Assembly: GCF_021462285.1 (NCBI RefSeq)
Contig: NZ_CP082787.1
Coordinates: forward strand, 3,720,001 to 3,784,000
Direction of reading: 5' to 3'
DNA from: Serratia entomophila
Lineage (GTDB): Bacteria; Pseudomonadota; Gammaproteobacteria; Enterobacterales; Enterobacteriaceae
DNA: 64,000 nt
The notes beneath the pieces were generated by a model, which made no database searches, was not told where the DNA came from, and was given only the letters and a program-made list of their open reading frames with translations. The translations under genes and the position numbers were made by a program. Every line of letters begins with the position of its first letter. Positions within the stretch are counted from its first letter, which is position 1. Positions 17,799-28,590 of this stretch are shown piece by piece.

Positions 17799-17830
17799 AA
17801 ACGGCCCCTGAACCCTCAGGAGCCGTTTTC
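17799..17830 (-). terminator. Terminator-like hairpin between bamB and der
   Basis: AAACGGCCCCTGA pairs, with one mismatch, with TCAGGAGCCGTTT. On the minus strand it is followed by CGTATTTTAT. It would stop or attenuate transcription leaving bamB, implying that der has its own promoter in the 78 bases beyond. Confidence 0.55.
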
Positions 17831-17896
17831 CCCTCATCTTTCGCGCCGCTGCGGCGCGAAGCCTGTTGGGTACTGAAAAGGTTGCGACTGCCGGCG

Positions 17897-19078
17897 TTAG
17901 CGGGTGAAAGCGTAAACTTTCCCGCCGCGCGCCTGAATGACCAGCTTATCGCCAGCCACCATCGGCGCAGACAGGAAGCCGGAGCTGTCCACCTCCTGCT
18001 GGGCGACAAAACGGCCGTCCGTAGTATTCACCCAGTGCAGGTAACCTTCGGCGTCGCCGGTCACCAGATAACCATTATACATCACCGGCGGCGTCAGGTT
18101 GCGGTGCAGCAGATCGCTCTGCGTCCACACGGTCACGCCGCCTTCGGTGCTCAACGCCACCAGGCGATCGTTCTGATCGATCAGGTAAATGCGCCCGGCA
18201 TCGACGATAAAGTCGTTCACCGAGCCCAACTCACGTTTCCACATGATCTGGCCGGAACGCAGATCCAGCGCCGTCAGGTTGCCATTGTACCCCAATGCGT
18301 AGACGATGCCTTCAACGATTACCGGCGTGGTGTCCACATCGTTCAGGCGATCGATTTCGGTCGCGCCGCTCGGTTGGGAAATACGCTGCTGCCAAATCAG
18401 CTGGCCCTGCTGCATCAGCACGGCGCTGACGCGGCCGTTGTCGCCACCGACGATGGCGGCGCCAAAGGCGACGGCCGGCGCGGATTCACCGCGCAGCGAC
18501 AGCGATGGCATGTCCAGGTTAACCGTCCACTTAACCGCGCCGTCAGACTCGTTCAGCGCCTGCAGCAGGCCGTTGGAGGTGTGGATCAACACCATGCCGT
18601 CGCTGACAACCGGGCGGGAAATCGCTTCGCCGGCCACCTTGGTCTGCCAGGCTACGGCGCCGTCCGCGGTATTGAGTGCGTAAACCACCGCTTTCTCGCT
18701 GCCGACATACACTTTATCGCCCGCTACCGCCAGGCCGCCGGACAACAACGCCGGCAGGTTGCTGGAGAAGAAGCCGGTCTTCTCGGAGAGATCGACCTTC
18801 CACTTCTCGTTGCCGCTGTCGGCATCCAGCGCCTTCACGATGCCGTGGCGGTCCGCAGCGTAAATGGTGCTGTCCTGGAAGGCCGGACGCAGGTGAGAAT
18901 AGAACTCACCGATGCCGTCGCCGACCGAGGTGCTCCACGCCTTGTTCGGCGTAAACTGATTTTCAACTTTCGGCAGCGGCGACATGGTAACCACGTCTTC
19001 TTCACTGTTAAACAGCGAGCAACCACTCAGCAAGGCAACGGAAACCAGTCCGACCAAGAGTGTTTTACGCAATTGCAT
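17897..19078 (-). CDS. bamB: Outer membrane assembly lipoprotein BamB
   Basis: The 393-residue lipoprotein has a signal peptide ending in the lipobox LLSGC (Cys20). The mature part is an eight-bladed beta-propeller built from PQQ-like repeats, for example GIVKALDADSGNEKWKVDL, KAVVYALNTADGAVAWQTKV and GYLHWVNTTDGRFVAQQEV. BamB is a periplasm-facing subunit of the Bam complex and binds BamA POTRA domains during beta-barrel protein insertion. It lies 11 bases downstream of yfgM in the hisS cluster. Confidence 0.97.
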   Translation of the reverse strand: MQLRKTLLVGLVSVALLSGCSLFNSEEDVVTMSPLPKVENQFTPNKAWSTSVGDGIGEFYSHLRPAFQDSTIYAADRHGIVKALDADSGNEKWKVDLSEKTGFFSSNLPALLSGGLAVAGDKVYVGSEKAVVYALNTADGAVAWQTKVAGEAISRPVVSDGMVLIHTSNGLLQALNESDGAVKWTVNLDMPSLSLRGESAPAVAFGAAIVGGDNGRVSAVLMQQGQLIWQQRISQPSGATEIDRLNDVDTTPVIVEGIVYALGYNGNLTALDLRSGQIMWKRELGSVNDFIVDAGRIYLIDQNDRLVALSTEGGVTVWTQSDLLHRNLTPPVMYNGYLVTGDAEGYLHWVNTTDGRFVAQQEVDSSGFLSAPMVAGDKLVIQARGGKVYAFTR

Positions 19079-19089
19079 GGGAATTCCCC

Positions 19090-19710
19090 TTAGCTGGACA
19101 AGTTATTCAATTTCATGCGCAGCAGTACCTGCAGCGCCTGAGAAGCGTTGGACTCAATGCCTTTGCTGTATGCTTCGCGCGCGCCCTTGGCGTCGCCCTT
19201 GGCCAGCAACACGTCGCCGCGCACGTCCTGCGTCATCGCCGTCCAGCCTTCGCCTTTCACGCCATCCAGCGTTTTCAGCGCGTCATCCAGCTTTTTCTCC
19301 TGCAGCTGGACGCGAGCCAGACGCAGGTTGATCATCGACAACAGGTTATCGTCTTTGGTCTGGCCCTGCGCCAGCGCCAACTGCTGTTCCGCCTTGGCGA
19401 AATCGTTTTGTTCGACAAAATGCCTGGCCAGCTGCAACGCGGCCAATACGCCGTAGCTGTTGCTGTTGGCCTGAATGAATTTCTCGGCGGCGGCCACGTC
19501 GTCCGGCTTACCGGCCGCCAGGCGATCGCTGGCTTCCTGATAGGATTGGGACGCTGCCATCATGTTGGAGTTTTGGTTGCTCTGCCAAAAGCGCCAGCCG
19601 ACCAGGGCACCAATTCCGAGCACCACGCCCACCGCCAGCGCTTTACCGTTTTCGGCAAAGAACCGACGCACGGCGTCGACTTGTTCGTTTTCAGTGGTAT
19701 AGACTTCCAC
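19090..19710 (-). CDS. yfgM: YfgM, ancillary subunit of the SecYEG translocon
   Basis: The 206-residue inner-membrane protein has one N-terminal membrane helix (residues about 24-43, ALAVGVVLGIGALVGWRFW) and a periplasmic TPR-like helical domain ending LLRMKLNNLSS. YfgM associates with SecYEG and PpiD and helps hand secreted proteins to periplasmic chaperones. It is placed between hisS (13 bases upstream) and bamB, as in E. coli. Confidence 0.95.
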   Translation of the reverse strand: MEVYTTENEQVDAVRRFFAENGKALAVGVVLGIGALVGWRFWQSNQNSNMMAASQSYQEASDRLAAGKPDDVAAAEKFIQANSNSYGVLAALQLARHFVEQNDFAKAEQQLALAQGQTKDDNLLSMINLRLARVQLQEKKLDDALKTLDGVKGEGWTAMTQDVRGDVLLAKGDAKGAREAYSKGIESNASQALQVLLRMKLNNLSS

Positions 19711-19723
19711 GGTGTCCTTCTCC

Positions 19724-20998
19724 TTAACCTAACATCATAGCCAGACGCCCAGCGACTTCGCTTTGCGCCAGCGTTTCTTGTTCACCACTGCGCAGGTCTT
19801 TCACCACCACCTGCTGTGCCGCAACTTCGTTTTCGCCCAGAATCAATGCGACGCGCGCGCCCCATTTGTCTGCCCGGGTGATCTGCTTCTTGAAGTTGCC
19901 GCCACCGTAGTTGGTCATCAATTTCAGCTGCGGCGCGGCGTCACGCACCTGCTCCGCCAACTGCATCGCCGCGCTCTGCGCGCCGGCGCCCGAAGAAATT
20001 ACGTACACATCAATAGTGGCCGGCGCCTTGAACGCCGGATTGACCGCCTGAACCAGCAGCACCAGGCGCTCCAGACCCATCGCAAAGCCTACGGCAGGCG
20101 TTGCGCGCCCGCCCAGCTGCTCGACCAGGCCGTCGTAACGGCCGCCCGCGCATACCGTGCCCTGTGCGCCAAGGCTGCTGGTTACCCACTCGAATACCGT
20201 GCGGTTGTAGTAGTCCAGACCGCGCACCAGGCGTTCGTTGATGGTATATGGGATACCCGCCTGCGCCAAAAGTTCACACAGGCCGGTAAAGTGAGTACGG
20301 GATTCTTCATCCAGATACTCGGACAGGCGCGGTGCGTCGTTCAACAGCGCCTGCACCTCTGGGTTTTTCGAGTCCAGCACGCGCAGCGGGTTGCTGTACA
20401 TGCGGCGCTTGCAGTCTTCGTCCAACACCTCGACGTGCTGCTCGAGGAAGGCCACCAGCGCGTCGCGGTAGTTGGCGCGCGCCTCCAGCGAACCGATGGA
20501 GTTCAGCTCCAGCTTGACGTGCTCGGCAATGCCCAGCGCGCGCCACCAGCGGGCGGTCAGCAGGATCAGTTCGGCGTCGATGTCCGGGCCTTGCAGGCCG
20601 AACACTTCCGCACCCAGCTGGTTGAACTGGCGATAGCGGCCTTTTTGCGGGCGCTCATAGCGGAACATCGGGCCGATGTACCACAGACGCTGTTCCTGAT
20701 TGTACAGCAGACCATGTTCGATGCCGGCGCGAACGCAGCCAGCCGTGCCTTCCGGACGCAGCGTCAGGCTCTCGCCGTTGCGGTCCTCGAAGGTATACAT
20801 CTCTTTTTCCACGACGTCGGTCACTTCGCCGATCGCGCGTTTGAATAACGGGGTCTGCTCTACAATCGGCAACCGGATTTCGCTGTAACCGTAGCCGCCA
20901 AGCACCTGCTTGAGGGTGCCTTCAATACGCTGCCATAATGCCGTGTCTTCCGGCAGGTAGTCGTTCATGCCGCGAATGGCTTGAATGTTCTTTGCCAC
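19724..20998 (-). CDS. hisS: Histidyl-tRNA synthetase
   Basis: The 424-residue class II aminoacyl-tRNA synthetase charges tRNA-His. Class II motifs 1 and 2 are visible ([34 protein letters not shown]), as are the histidine-specific [16 protein letters not shown] and [13 protein letters not shown]. The C-terminal anticodon-binding domain spans about residues 325-424. Length equals E. coli HisS. It is first of the hisS-yfgM-bamB group, after ispG. Confidence 0.98.
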   Translation of the reverse strand: MAKNIQAIRGMNDYLPEDTALWQRIEGTLKQVLGGYGYSEIRLPIVEQTPLFKRAIGEVTDVVEKEMYTFEDRNGESLTLRPEGTAGCVRAGIEHGLLYNQEQRLWYIGPMFRYERPQKGRYRQFNQLGAEVFGLQGPDIDAELILLTARWWRALGIAEHVKLELNSIGSLEARANYRDALVAFLEQHVEVLDEDCKRRMYSNPLRVLDSKNPEVQALLNDAPRLSEYLDEESRTHFTGLCELLAQAGIPYTINERLVRGLDYYNRTVFEWVTSSLGAQGTVCAGGRYDGLVEQLGGRATPAVGFAMGLERLVLLVQAVNPAFKAPATIDVYVISSGAGAQSAAMQLAEQVRDAAPQLKLMTNYGGGNFKKQITRADKWGARVALILGENEVAAQQVVVKDLRSGEQETLAQSEVAGRLAMMLG

Positions 20999-21103
20999 GT
21001 GAGTTCTCTGTCCGTTGTCTATAAAAATGAACCCGATTATAGGGACTTTGCCGCCCGGTATTCAACGCGGATGCGGCTTTCCGACCTTCAGGTTCATAAA
21101 CAA

Positions 21104-21121
21104 GCGGGCCAACAGGCCCGC
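21104..21121 (-). terminator. Probable terminator after ispG
   Basis: GCGGGCC and GGCCCGC form a perfect seven-base stem with a four-base loop, followed on the minus strand by TTGTTTAT. It lies 17 bases beyond the ispG stop codon. Confidence 0.55.
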
Positions 21122-21137
21122 CGTGTAGCGATAACGC

Positions 21138-22259
21138 TTATTTTTCCAGCAGGTTGACCGAGATGCGGTTGGCTTCGTCCATCATCGAGGCCTTGGCGCG
21201 AATCTTCGCTTCCAGCTGGTCAATCATCTGCTCGTTGTCGAAACGCTCTTTCTGGCGCACGCCGTCTTCGTAGAAACCGCTCTTGTTGTGGCCGCCGGTG
21301 ACGCCCATGGTCGACACCAGCGCTTCGCCCGGCCCGTTGACCACGCAGCCGATGATCGAAACGTCCATCGGCGTGATGATGTCTTCCAGACGTTGCTCCA
21401 GCGCGTTCACCGTGCCGATCACGTCAAACTCCTGGCGCGAACAGGTCGGGCAGGCGATGAAGTTGATGCCGCGTGCACGGATGCGCAGCGACTTCAGAAT
21501 ATCGAAACCGACCTTCACCTCTTCGACCGGATCGGCAGCCAGCGAGATGCGCAGGGTATCGCCGATGCCTTCCGACAGCAGCAGCCCCAGGCCGATGGCC
21601 GATTTCACCGATCCGCTGCGCGCGCCGCCGGCTTCGGTAATGCCGAGGTGCAGCGGCTGATCGATGCGCGACGCCAGCAGGCGGTAAGATTGCACCGCCA
21701 GGAACACGTCGGAAGCCTTGACGCTGACCTTGAACTGGTCAAAGTTGAGGCGATCCAGGATATCCACGTGGCGCATGGCGGACTCGAGCAGCGCTTCCGG
21801 CGTAGGTTCGCCGTACTTTTCCTGCAGGTCTTTTTCCAGCGAACCGCCGTTGACGCCGATGCGGATCGGAATGTTCTTGTCGCGCGCGCAGTCCACCACC
21901 GAGCGGATACGCGATTCGTTGCCGATGTTGCCCGGGTTGATGCGCAGGCAATCTACGCCGTATTCGGCGACCTGCAGCGCGATGCGGTAATCGAAGTGGA
22001 TATCGGCGACCAGCGGCACATTAACCTGCTGCTTGATCAGCTTGAACGCCTCGGCGGCGTCCATGGTGGGAACCGAAACGCGGACGATATCAACGCCGAC
22101 GCGCTCCAGCGCTTTGATCTGATTAACCGTTGCTTCAACATCGGTGGTACGGGTGTTGGTCATCGACTGCACGGCAATCGGCGCGCCATCACCAATAGGC
22201 ACCTTGCCGACGTAAATTCGCGTTGATTTTCGACGGTTGATGGGCGCTTGGTTATGCAT
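21138..22259 (-). CDS. ispG: 4-hydroxy-3-methylbut-2-en-1-yl diphosphate synthase (flavodoxin)
   Basis: IspG (GcpE) converts methylerythritol cyclodiphosphate to HMBPP in the non-mevalonate isoprenoid pathway. The 373 residues comprise a TIM-barrel ([24 protein letters not shown]-like [10 protein letters not shown]) and a C-terminal domain with the 4Fe-4S ligands in [11 protein letters not shown] and [10 protein letters not shown]. Length matches the bacterial enzyme. It follows rodZ by 48 bases and precedes hisS, the standard enterobacterial order. Confidence 0.97.
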   Translation of the reverse strand: MHNQAPINRRKSTRIYVGKVPIGDGAPIAVQSMTNTRTTDVEATVNQIKALERVGVDIVRVSVPTMDAAEAFKLIKQQVNVPLVADIHFDYRIALQVAEYGVDCLRINPGNIGNESRIRSVVDCARDKNIPIRIGVNGGSLEKDLQEKYGEPTPEALLESAMRHVDILDRLNFDQFKVSVKASDVFLAVQSYRLLASRIDQPLHLGITEAGGARSGSVKSAIGLGLLLSEGIGDTLRISLAADPVEEVKVGFDILKSLRIRARGINFIACPTCSRQEFDVIGTVNALEQRLEDIITPMDVSIIGCVVNGPGEALVSTMGVTGGHNKSGFYEDGVRQKERFDNEQMIDQLEAKIRAKASMMDEANRISVNLLEK

Positions 22260-22307
22260 TACTTAACTCTCCATTGCTGCTCTGACATCACGGCCACTGC
22301 CGCGCAA

Positions 22308-23294
22308 TTACTGCGCGGCAACGGTCAGACGAGCAACACGGTTTGACTTAACGAACCGGCTTAAATCAACCGGCTTACCTTGATATTGAATCTGCACTGC
22401 GGCCGGTGCGCCGATGGTCAGTTTATACGGCGCGGTGCCGGCCAGGTTCAGCTTGCCACCGCTCTTCTGGGTGCCGCTGAACAAGGTCTTGCCGCTGGCG
22501 TCGGTCACCTGCAGCCAGCAATCGGCCGAGAAGTCCATCACCAGCGCGTTAGGATCGGCAGCCGCCGCGGCCACGCCCGCATCTGCGGTCGGCAACGGCG
22601 CCTGAGCGGCCGGCGCCGTCGGGGCGGTATCCGGCAGCGTGGTCTGGCTTGGCGACACCACGGCAGGCTGCTGCTGTGCAGCCGCCGCCGGCGCCTGAGC
22701 GGTAGCCGCCGGTGCCTGTGGCGCAGCGCCGGTATCAACCGGCGTCGTGGCGTTGTCGGTCAAAGGCACGCTGGTGCCGGTGTCGGCGTTGCCGTCGGTC
22801 AACGGAACCTGTTGACCTTCGTTGTTTTGTGAAAGCTGGGCGGAAGACTGATCGGCCATGGTGGCGATCTCATCCTGCTGCGCCTTGTGGTTTTGCCACC
22901 ACCAGGCGCCGGTCAGGCCGATCACCACGAACACGATAAGCCAGGTGAAGCTCATCAGCCAGCCGTCGCGTTTCTTGCGGCGCTTGCCCAGCGAGAAGCT
23001 CTGCATCGGCGCAACCTTCGCCATTTTCAGCGGAGCCTGCTTGGCCAGGATCGGCAGCAGTTCATCTTCCGGCAAATGCACCAGCTTGGCGTAAGAACGG
23101 ATATAACCGCGCACGAACGTCGAAGCGAGATCGGCGGAAAGGCTGTCTTCTTCGATGTCGCGCACGGTAGACATTTTGAGGCACAGGCGCTCTGCTACAG
23201 CCTGTTGGCTCAACCCGAGTTGTTCACGGGCTTGACGCAGGCGTTGGCCCGTCGTCATGGATACGGTTTTATCTTGGGAGGCTTCAGTATTCAT
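22308..23294 (-). CDS. rodZ: Cytoskeletal cell-shape protein RodZ
   Basis: The 328-residue bitopic membrane protein has a cytoplasmic helix-turn-helix domain (residues about 16-85: [19 protein letters not shown]), a basic stretch ([10 protein letters not shown]), one membrane helix (about 114-132) and a periplasmic Pro/Ala/Gln/Thr-rich linker of about 110 residues. The C-terminal beta domain starts near [14 protein letters not shown]. RodZ couples MreB to the elongasome. Its start overlaps the pilW stop by 11 bases. Confidence 0.95.
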   Translation of the reverse strand: MNTEASQDKTVSMTTGQRLRQAREQLGLSQQAVAERLCLKMSTVRDIEEDSLSADLASTFVRGYIRSYAKLVHLPEDELLPILAKQAPLKMAKVAPMQSFSLGKRRKKRDGWLMSFTWLIVFVVIGLTGAWWWQNHKAQQDEIATMADQSSAQLSQNNEGQQVPLTDGNADTGTSVPLTDNATTPVDTGAAPQAPAATAQAPAAAAQQQPAVVSPSQTTLPDTAPTAPAAQAPLPTADAGVAAAAADPNALVMDFSADCWLQVTDASGKTLFSGTQKSGGKLNLAGTAPYKLTIGAPAAVQIQYQGKPVDLSRFVKSNRVARLTVAAQ

Positions 23295-24045
23295 TAGCTA
23301 AGAACTGCTGGTACTGTTTGGATTGTGGAAAACTTCGCGCTAGCTGCTTGCCATAGCGTTGAACGCTATCCTGACGCCCGGCTAACGCCGCGAAACGAAT
23401 CTGTAACCATAAGCTGCTGGCGCTGGCCGGCAGAACATGTTGATAACTATCCAATAAAAGTTGCGACTGTGTGCGCTTCCCTTCTCCAAATTGCTTTTCT
23501 GCCTCCACCAACAGTGGAGTGCCCTTGTCCGGATCGACCTTCAGCGCGCGGGTCAACAAGGTGCGCGCTTCGTCGTTCTGTCCGGCCTTGAGAAAACAGT
23601 AACCTGCGTTTTCCAGGCTATCGGCGACCTGGCCATAATCGGGTGCCAGCGCCGCTGCGCTAAACTGCTGTTGTGCCGGTACATACTGCCCTAAACTGCA
23701 AAGAAACGCACCGTAATTATTCAGGACGGTGCCATTGCCCGGCGCAAGTTTGAGCGCTTGCTGATAACGCTGCTCGGCTGCGGCGTTTTCGCCAATCCGC
23801 TGCTCGTAGAGCGCCATGCCCAATTGGGTACGGTAATCCTGTGGGGCCGCGTCCAGCGCTTTTTCCAGATTCTGCCGCGCGGCGTTCATATCGCCCTGCT
23901 GCAGATATTCCAGACCCAGCTGCAGCCGCGTTTGGCCCGCCTCAGAAGACTGCGCGTCCTTTTCCGGCGACGAACCGGAACAGCCGGCCAGTAAACCGGC
24001 CGCCAGCAACACACCCCACAGTTTCAGCTTCATGCCCGCATTCAT
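23284..24045 (-). CDS. pilW: PilW/PilF-type lipoprotein with TPR repeats
   Basis: The 253-residue lipoprotein has the lipobox LLAGC (Cys22) and a TPR superhelix: [46 protein letters not shown], and [25 protein letters not shown]. In pseudomonads and Neisseria, PilF/PilW pilots the type IV pilus secretin. In enterobacteria the gene stays between rlmN and rodZ and its role is less clear. Start choice is uncertain: AAGGA is very close to ATG 24045, and ATG 24033 is the alternative. Confidence 0.85.
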   Translation of the reverse strand: MNAGMKLKLWGVLLAAGLLAGCSGSSPEKDAQSSEAGQTRLQLGLEYLQQGDMNAARQNLEKALDAAPQDYRTQLGMALYEQRIGENAAAEQRYQQALKLAPGNGTVLNNYGAFLCSLGQYVPAQQQFSAAALAPDYGQVADSLENAGYCFLKAGQNDEARTLLTRALKVDPDKGTPLLVEAEKQFGEGKRTQSQLLLDSYQHVLPASASSLWLQIRFAALAGRQDSVQRYGKQLARSFPQSKQYQQFLANEY

Positions 24046-24129
24046 TTCCTTATCGGTGCCATCCGCCCGCCCGCCGCGATGATTTTTCGCATAACCGGCT
24101 GTTAGATAACAAAAACAATGCTATAGGAT

Positions 24130-25326
24130 TCAGACCGCCCGCACGTTGATAGGTTCCCCGGCCATTTTCTTTTTCAGGGTACGCTTGGTACGGTCGATCA
24201 CCTCACCCGCCAATTGCCCGCAGGCGGCGTCGATGTCGTCACCACGGGTTTTACGAACAATAGTCGTAAAGCCGTATTCCATCAACACTTTGGAGAAACG
24301 ATCCACCCGGCTGTTGGAGCTGCGGCCATATGGCGCGCCCGGGAAGGGGTTCCATGGGATCAGGTTGATCTTGCACGGCGTATCCTTCAGCACTTCGGCC
24401 AGCTGATGCGCGTCGTCGGTGCTGTCGTTGATGTGATCCAGCATCACGTACTCGACGGTAACGCGGCCCTGGTTGGCGTTGGATTTCTCCAGGTAGCGGC
24501 GCACCGCGGCCAGGAAGGTTTCGATATTGTACTTGCGGTTGATCGGCACGATCTCATCGCGGATCTGATCGTTAGGCGCGTGCAGCGAGATAGCCAGCGC
24601 GACGTCGATCATGTCGCCCAGCTTGTCCAGCGCCGGCACCACGCCGGAGGTAGACAGGGTGACGCGGCGTTTGGACAGGCCAAAACCGAAGTCGTCCAGC
24701 ATGATTTCCATCGCCGGCACCACGTTGTTCAGGTTGAGCAGCGGCTCGCCCATGCCCATCATCACCACGTTGGTGATCGGGCGTTCGCCGGTGACTTTCA
24801 GCGCGCCGATGATTTTCGCCGCGCGCCACACCTGGCCGATGATTTCCGACACGCGCAGGTTGCGGTTAAAGCCCTGCTGCGCGGTCGAACAGAATTTACA
24901 CTCCAGCGCACAGCCTACCTGGGAAGAAACGCACAGGGTGGCGCGGTCGCCGTCGGGGATATACACGGTTTCGACCTGCTGGTCGCCCACTTTGATCGCC
25001 CATTTGATGGTGCCATCGGCTGAACGCTGTTCTTCGGCCACTTCCGGCGCGCGGATCTCGGCGACGCGCTGCAGCTTCTGACGCAGGACTTTGTTGATGT
25101 CGGTCATCTGCTCGAAATCGTCGCAGCAGTAGTGATACATCCACTTCATCACCTGGTCGGCGCGGAAGGGTTTCTCGCCCATTTTGGCGAAGAACTCACG
25201 CATTTGCTGACGGTTCAGATCCAGCAGGTTAATTTTGGCCACAGCCGGTTGTTCCGCGTTAACGGCTTGGGTAGTCAGCGAATTATTTTCAGACACGATG
25301 TGCTCGGACGTGATGGGTTCTAACAT
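24130..25326 (-). CDS. rlmN: Dual-specificity RNA methyltransferase RlmN
   Basis: The 398-residue radical-SAM enzyme makes 2-methyladenosine at 23S rRNA A2503 and tRNA A37. The 4Fe-4S ligands are Cys139, Cys143 and Cys146 ([12 protein letters not shown]). The mCys acceptor is the Cys of DIDAACGQL near residue 369. The HhH-like N-terminal RNA-binding domain begins [15 protein letters not shown]. It is slightly longer than E. coli RlmN (384) because of a variable N-terminus; an internal start is possible. Located between ndk and pilW. Confidence 0.97.
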   Translation of the reverse strand: MLEPITSEHIVSENNSLTTQAVNAEQPAVAKINLLDLNRQQMREFFAKMGEKPFRADQVMKWMYHYCCDDFEQMTDINKVLRQKLQRVAEIRAPEVAEEQRSADGTIKWAIKVGDQQVETVYIPDGDRATLCVSSQVGCALECKFCSTAQQGFNRNLRVSEIIGQVWRAAKIIGALKVTGERPITNVVMMGMGEPLLNLNNVVPAMEIMLDDFGFGLSKRRVTLSTSGVVPALDKLGDMIDVALAISLHAPNDQIRDEIVPINRKYNIETFLAAVRRYLEKSNANQGRVTVEYVMLDHINDSTDDAHQLAEVLKDTPCKINLIPWNPFPGAPYGRSSNSRVDRFSKVLMEYGFTTIVRKTRGDDIDAACGQLAGEVIDRTKRTLKKKMAGEPINVRAV

Positions 25327-25423
25327 AATGATCTCTGGCCTCGTTGTTACACGTTATGGCGCTAAAGAATGGAAAGTAAGTTGTGCTGTGCGAACCGGGT
25401 GCCCCGGGCGACGGCACTAAAAA

Positions 25424-25457
25424 CGCGCCCCTGACAAGTCGTCTTATCAGGGGCGCG
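25424..25457 (-). terminator. Rho-independent terminator of ndk
   Basis: CGCGCCCCTGA (25424-25434) and TCAGGGGCGCG (25447-25457) form a perfect 11-base stem. On the minus strand it is followed by TTTTTAG. The hairpin ends the ndk transcript before rlmN. Confidence 0.9.
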
Positions 25458-25563
25458 GCATTGTACAAATTTTAGTAGCGGGTTTCCATGACTGAAAGGC
25501 ATTCAGGGCATTTTTATTGTTTCAGCCGGTGAATGCGCGCTTCCTGTCAGGAAACGCCGGGCA

Positions 25564-25989
25564 TCAACGTGGGCAGATTTCGCTTTCGTTGAAGAAGTAA
25601 GCGATTTCGCGCTGTGCGGACTCTACCGCGTCGGAACCGTGAACGGCGTTGGCGGTGAAGCTGTCCGCGTAGTCGGCGCGCAGGGTGCCGGCCAGTGCGT
25701 TGTCCGGGTTGGTTGCGCCCATGATGTCACGGTTGCGCTGTACGGCGTTTTCCGCTTCCAGAACCTGCACCACGATCGGGCCGGAGGTCATGAACTCAAC
25801 CAGACCGTCGAAGAATGGGCGGCCTTTGTGCTCAGCGTAGAAGCCTTCGGCCTGTTCGCGAGTCAGACGCAGCATTTTGGATGCGATGATTTTGAAGCCG
25901 GCACGTTCGAAACGGGCATAGATTGCGCCGATGTCGTTGTTGGCTACGGCGTTTGGTTTAATGATGGAAAAGGTACGTTCTACGGTCAT
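25564..25989 (-). CDS. ndk: Nucleoside diphosphate kinase
   Basis: The 141-residue enzyme transfers the gamma-phosphate of ATP to NDPs through the phosphohistidine His117 in the invariant [17 protein letters not shown] near the N-terminus and the [11 protein letters not shown] nucleotide-binding segment are intact. Length is typical (143 in E. coli). Monocistronic, with a strong terminator. Confidence 0.98.
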   Translation of the reverse strand: MTVERTFSIIKPNAVANNDIGAIYARFERAGFKIIASKMLRLTREQAEGFYAEHKGRPFFDGLVEFMTSGPIVVQVLEAENAVQRNRDIMGATNPDNALAGTLRADYADSFTANAVHGSDAVESAQREIAYFFNESEICPR

Positions 25990-26151
25990 GATGGCCTCTG
26001 TATTACTTCCAAAACAGGCCGGTCTGCAATAAAGCCGGCCTTCTCAAGTGGCGCAGATTATATGTGCGCCGTTAACGCTTGCCTACGGGAAAATCAACAT
26101 TTCATTAAAAAAATACGATCTTCATCGGTTATCTTTCGGCACGGCGGCGCG

Positions 26152-26982
26152 TTACTGCGTTTTGTCGGTCGACGGGATGATGTTGCGCAGCCAGCTGCCC
26201 CAGCGGCGCTGATAGAACGGCTGAGTGTGGGTGATCAGATAGTGGCTGACGCCGCGCTCTTTTTCCGCTACCAGGCAGAAATCCACCGGATCATCGTTAG
26301 GCGCCGTTTCGCTGGCTACGCTGCCGGCTTCGTTGATCAAAGCGTCGATCTCCGCCCCCTCGCCGTCCACTTCCAGCCCCACCAGCAGGTTGGGCTTTTC
26401 GTCCGCGGCCTGGTCATGCATCAGCGCCAGGAAGGCGCGGCGCACCGGCTTGCGCTGGCTGAACAGCGTGGTCAGCGCGTCCACCATCGCCGCAGGGTAT
26501 TCTTCCGGTTGGCCCAGCAGGATCTGCGTCTCTTTGTCGACATAGTGCTCCACCGGCTTGGCGACGCCGCCGGTGGCCAACAACATCGCTACCTCTTCCG
26601 GATAAAACTCTTTGCCGTATTCCGCCTTTGGGTTGAGGAACAAATCGGCGCCTTGGGTGATTTCAAACAGCACCCGCGCCGGCAGCGCGATAAACGGCTG
26701 TTCGTCTTCCACCGCTTTTTGCAACGCTTCCAGCGAGGAGAAGAACGGAATGATGCTGCCGCCGTCCTGCTTTTCCCAGTGCTGGATATTGATTGGGGTA
26801 TCGGCGTTCAGGATGACGTCGCCGTCCTGCGGCACCTGGTCGCTGTCGCCGAGGATCAACACCGTGGCGTCGAGCAGCTCGCGGAAGAACGCCGGGCGAT
26901 GGGCCGGCTCCGTTACCGCCAGCTTCAGCAGGCGTTCAAGTTCGTTCTCGCCGGGGGCGGCATCCTGATGATGGGAACTCAT
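26152..26982 (-). CDS. sseB: SseB protein (SseB N- and C-terminal domains)
   Basis: The 276-residue cytoplasmic protein has the SseB N-terminal domain (residues about 14-140, ending in DLFLNPKAEYGKEF) and the C-terminal domain (ILLGQPEEYPAAMVDALTTLFSQRKPVRRAFLA). It was first described in E. coli as an enhancer of serine sensitivity/rhodanese-like activity. Its function remains poorly defined, and it is not the Salmonella SPI-2 translocon SseB. It sits downstream of pepB as in E. coli. Confidence 0.92.
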   Translation of the reverse strand: MSSHHQDAAPGENELERLLKLAVTEPAHRPAFFRELLDATVLILGDSDQVPQDGDVILNADTPINIQHWEKQDGGSIIPFFSSLEALQKAVEDEQPFIALPARVLFEITQGADLFLNPKAEYGKEFYPEEVAMLLATGGVAKPVEHYVDKETQILLGQPEEYPAAMVDALTTLFSQRKPVRRAFLALMHDQAADEKPNLLVGLEVDGEGAEIDALINEAGSVASETAPNDDPVDFCLVAEKERGVSHYLITHTQPFYQRRWGSWLRNIIPSTDKTQ

Positions 26983-27009
26983 GGCAAACTCCAGGGATCA
27001 AATAACGGA

Positions 27010-27068
27010 GCCCAGCAAGCTGGGCCCCGACGATAACGCCTATTCTAACGCCCGCGATAACGGGCGTT
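27010..27068. repeat. Two short hairpins between pepB and sseB
   Basis: GCCCAGC/GCTGGGC (27010-27025, two-base loop) and AACGCCCG/CGGGCGTT (27047-27068, six-base loop) lie back to back after the pepB stop. Neither is followed by a T-tract on the minus strand, so they may slow RNA decay or attenuate rather than terminate. Confidence 0.45.
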
Positions 27069-27071
27069 CAA

Positions 27072-28367
27072 TTATTTGGCTTTGCTTAGCAGCAGGTTGG
27101 CCAAGGTGCGCACACCCAAACCGGTCGCGCCGGCAGACCACTGATCCACCGCACCTTTGCGATAGGTGGCGGAACAGTCGATGTGCAGCCAGCCCGTTTG
27201 GTAGTTTTTCACAAAGTGCGACAGGAAAGCGGCAGCGGTGCTGGCGCCGGCGGTGTAGGCCGGGCCGGCGACGTTGTTCAGCTCGGCGAAATTGGACGGC
27301 AGCTGGCTGCGGTGGAACTCGGCCAGCGGCAGGCGCCAGAACGGCTCCTGCTCGGCCGCCGCACTGCTCAGCAGCTCTTGCGCCAGCGCGTCGTCGAAGC
27401 TGAACAGCGCGTGATAGTCGTTGCCTACCGCGGTCTTCGCCGCGCCGGTCAGGGTGGCGCAGTCGATAATCAGCTGCGGGTTCTGCTCGGATGCGTCGAT
27501 CAGGCCGTCGGCCAATACCAGGCGCCCTTCCGCATCGGTGTTCATCACCTCAACGGTTTTGCCGTTGCGATAGCGAATGATATCACCCAGCTTGAAGGCG
27601 TTGCCGCTGACCATGTTGTCTGCGCAGCACAGGTACAGCTTCACGCGCTGCTGCAGGCCGCGCGCCGCCGCCAGCGCCAGGGCGCCGGTGATGGTGGCCG
27701 CGCCGCCCATGTCGGCCTTCATCGAGTCCATAAAGGCGCTTTGCTTTAGGCTGTAGCCACCGGTGTCGAAGGTGATGCCCTTGCCCACCAGGCAGGCGAA
27801 TACCGGCGCATCCGGGTTGCCGGTCGGGTTGAAATCCAGCGCCAGCAGCACCGGTGCGCGATCGGAACCGCGGCCGACGGTGTGAATGCCGGCGTAGTTC
27901 TGCTCACGCAGATCTTCGCCCTTGGTGATGCGATAGCTGACGGCGTCGCAGCCGACGTCGCACATCAGGTCGACGGCGCGGGTAGCCAGCTGTTCCGGGC
28001 CCAGATCTTCGGCCGGCATGTTGATGGTGTCGCGCACCCAGTCAACGATCTTCAGGCGTTGCTCCAGCTCTTTGCGTTCGGCTTCCGGCAGTTCGGCCCA
28101 TTCAACGCTGCGCTGGCCCTTAGGCCCGCGATAACCCTGCCAGAATGCCCAGCTGTTTTCCAGATCCCAACCTTCGCCGGCCAGCTTCACTTTTTTGATG
28201 CCCTGGCCGTCGATTTTGCGGCCGGCGCGCTGAACTGCCCCCAGCCTGTCGTTGCCGGTCAGATGAATGGTCATCCCTTCCGCGTTGGTGCTCAGCAGCG
28301 CTTTCTCGCCCCAGCGGGCGTCTGCAGGCTGTTGCGACAGCGTGACCTGCATGAATTCTGTTGTCAT
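27072..28367 (-). CDS. pepB: Peptidase B (M17 leucyl aminopeptidase family)
   Basis: The 431-residue two-zinc/manganese aminopeptidase cleaves N-terminal residues from peptides, including Cys-Gly. The metal site and catalytic residues lie in [31 protein letters not shown] and [18 protein letters not shown]. The N-terminal domain is shorter than in PepA, as usual for PepB. It follows iscX across an ERIC element and precedes sseB. Confidence 0.96.
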   Translation of the reverse strand: MTTEFMQVTLSQQPADARWGEKALLSTNAEGMTIHLTGNDRLGAVQRAGRKIDGQGIKKVKLAGEGWDLENSWAFWQGYRGPKGQRSVEWAELPEAERKELEQRLKIVDWVRDTINMPAEDLGPEQLATRAVDLMCDVGCDAVSYRITKGEDLREQNYAGIHTVGRGSDRAPVLLALDFNPTGNPDAPVFACLVGKGITFDTGGYSLKQSAFMDSMKADMGGAATITGALALAAARGLQQRVKLYLCCADNMVSGNAFKLGDIIRYRNGKTVEVMNTDAEGRLVLADGLIDASEQNPQLIIDCATLTGAAKTAVGNDYHALFSFDDALAQELLSSAAAEQEPFWRLPLAEFHRSQLPSNFAELNNVAGPAYTAGASTAAAFLSHFVKNYQTGWLHIDCSATYRKGAVDQWSAGATGLGVRTLANLLLSKAK

Positions 28368-28418
28368 AGCCTTCTTACTCCGGATGTTCCCTTTATTTTT
28401 TCATTAGGGCTTTATTGC

Positions 28419-28543
28419 ATACCCTATGCATTTCAAATTGCAGCCAGGCGCCCAGCGATCTCATCCCCAGGAGCTTACTCAGGTAAGTGACTGGGGTGTG
28501 ATCGTGCAGGTAACAACGCTGCGGTTTGAAAGACGACGGGTAT
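28419..28543. repeat. ERIC element 1 (between iscX and pepB)
   Basis: A 125-base imperfect palindrome with ATACCC and GGGTAT termini and the ERIC core CCCCAGGAGCTTACTC...AAGTGACTGGGGTG. It matches the enterobacterial repetitive intergenic consensus (about 126 bases). When transcribed it would fold into a long hairpin in the pepB leader. Confidence 0.92.
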
Positions 28544-28557
28544 GTCGGATACAAAAT

Positions 28558-28583
28558 AAACGGGCCGCCGATGGCAGCCCGTT
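28558..28583 (-). terminator. Terminator after iscX
   Basis: AAACGGGC and GCCCGTT flank a short loop. On the minus strand it is followed by TATTTTG. It lies eight bases beyond the iscX stop and likely ends the isc transcript before the ERIC element and pepB. Confidence 0.7.
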
Positions 28584-28590
28584 ACGCTAT

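Noticed and set aside
26152..26982. SseB as a type III secretion translocon protein
   Set aside because: The sequence belongs to the housekeeping SseB (serine-sensitivity enhancer) family beside pepB. No secretion genes are nearby.
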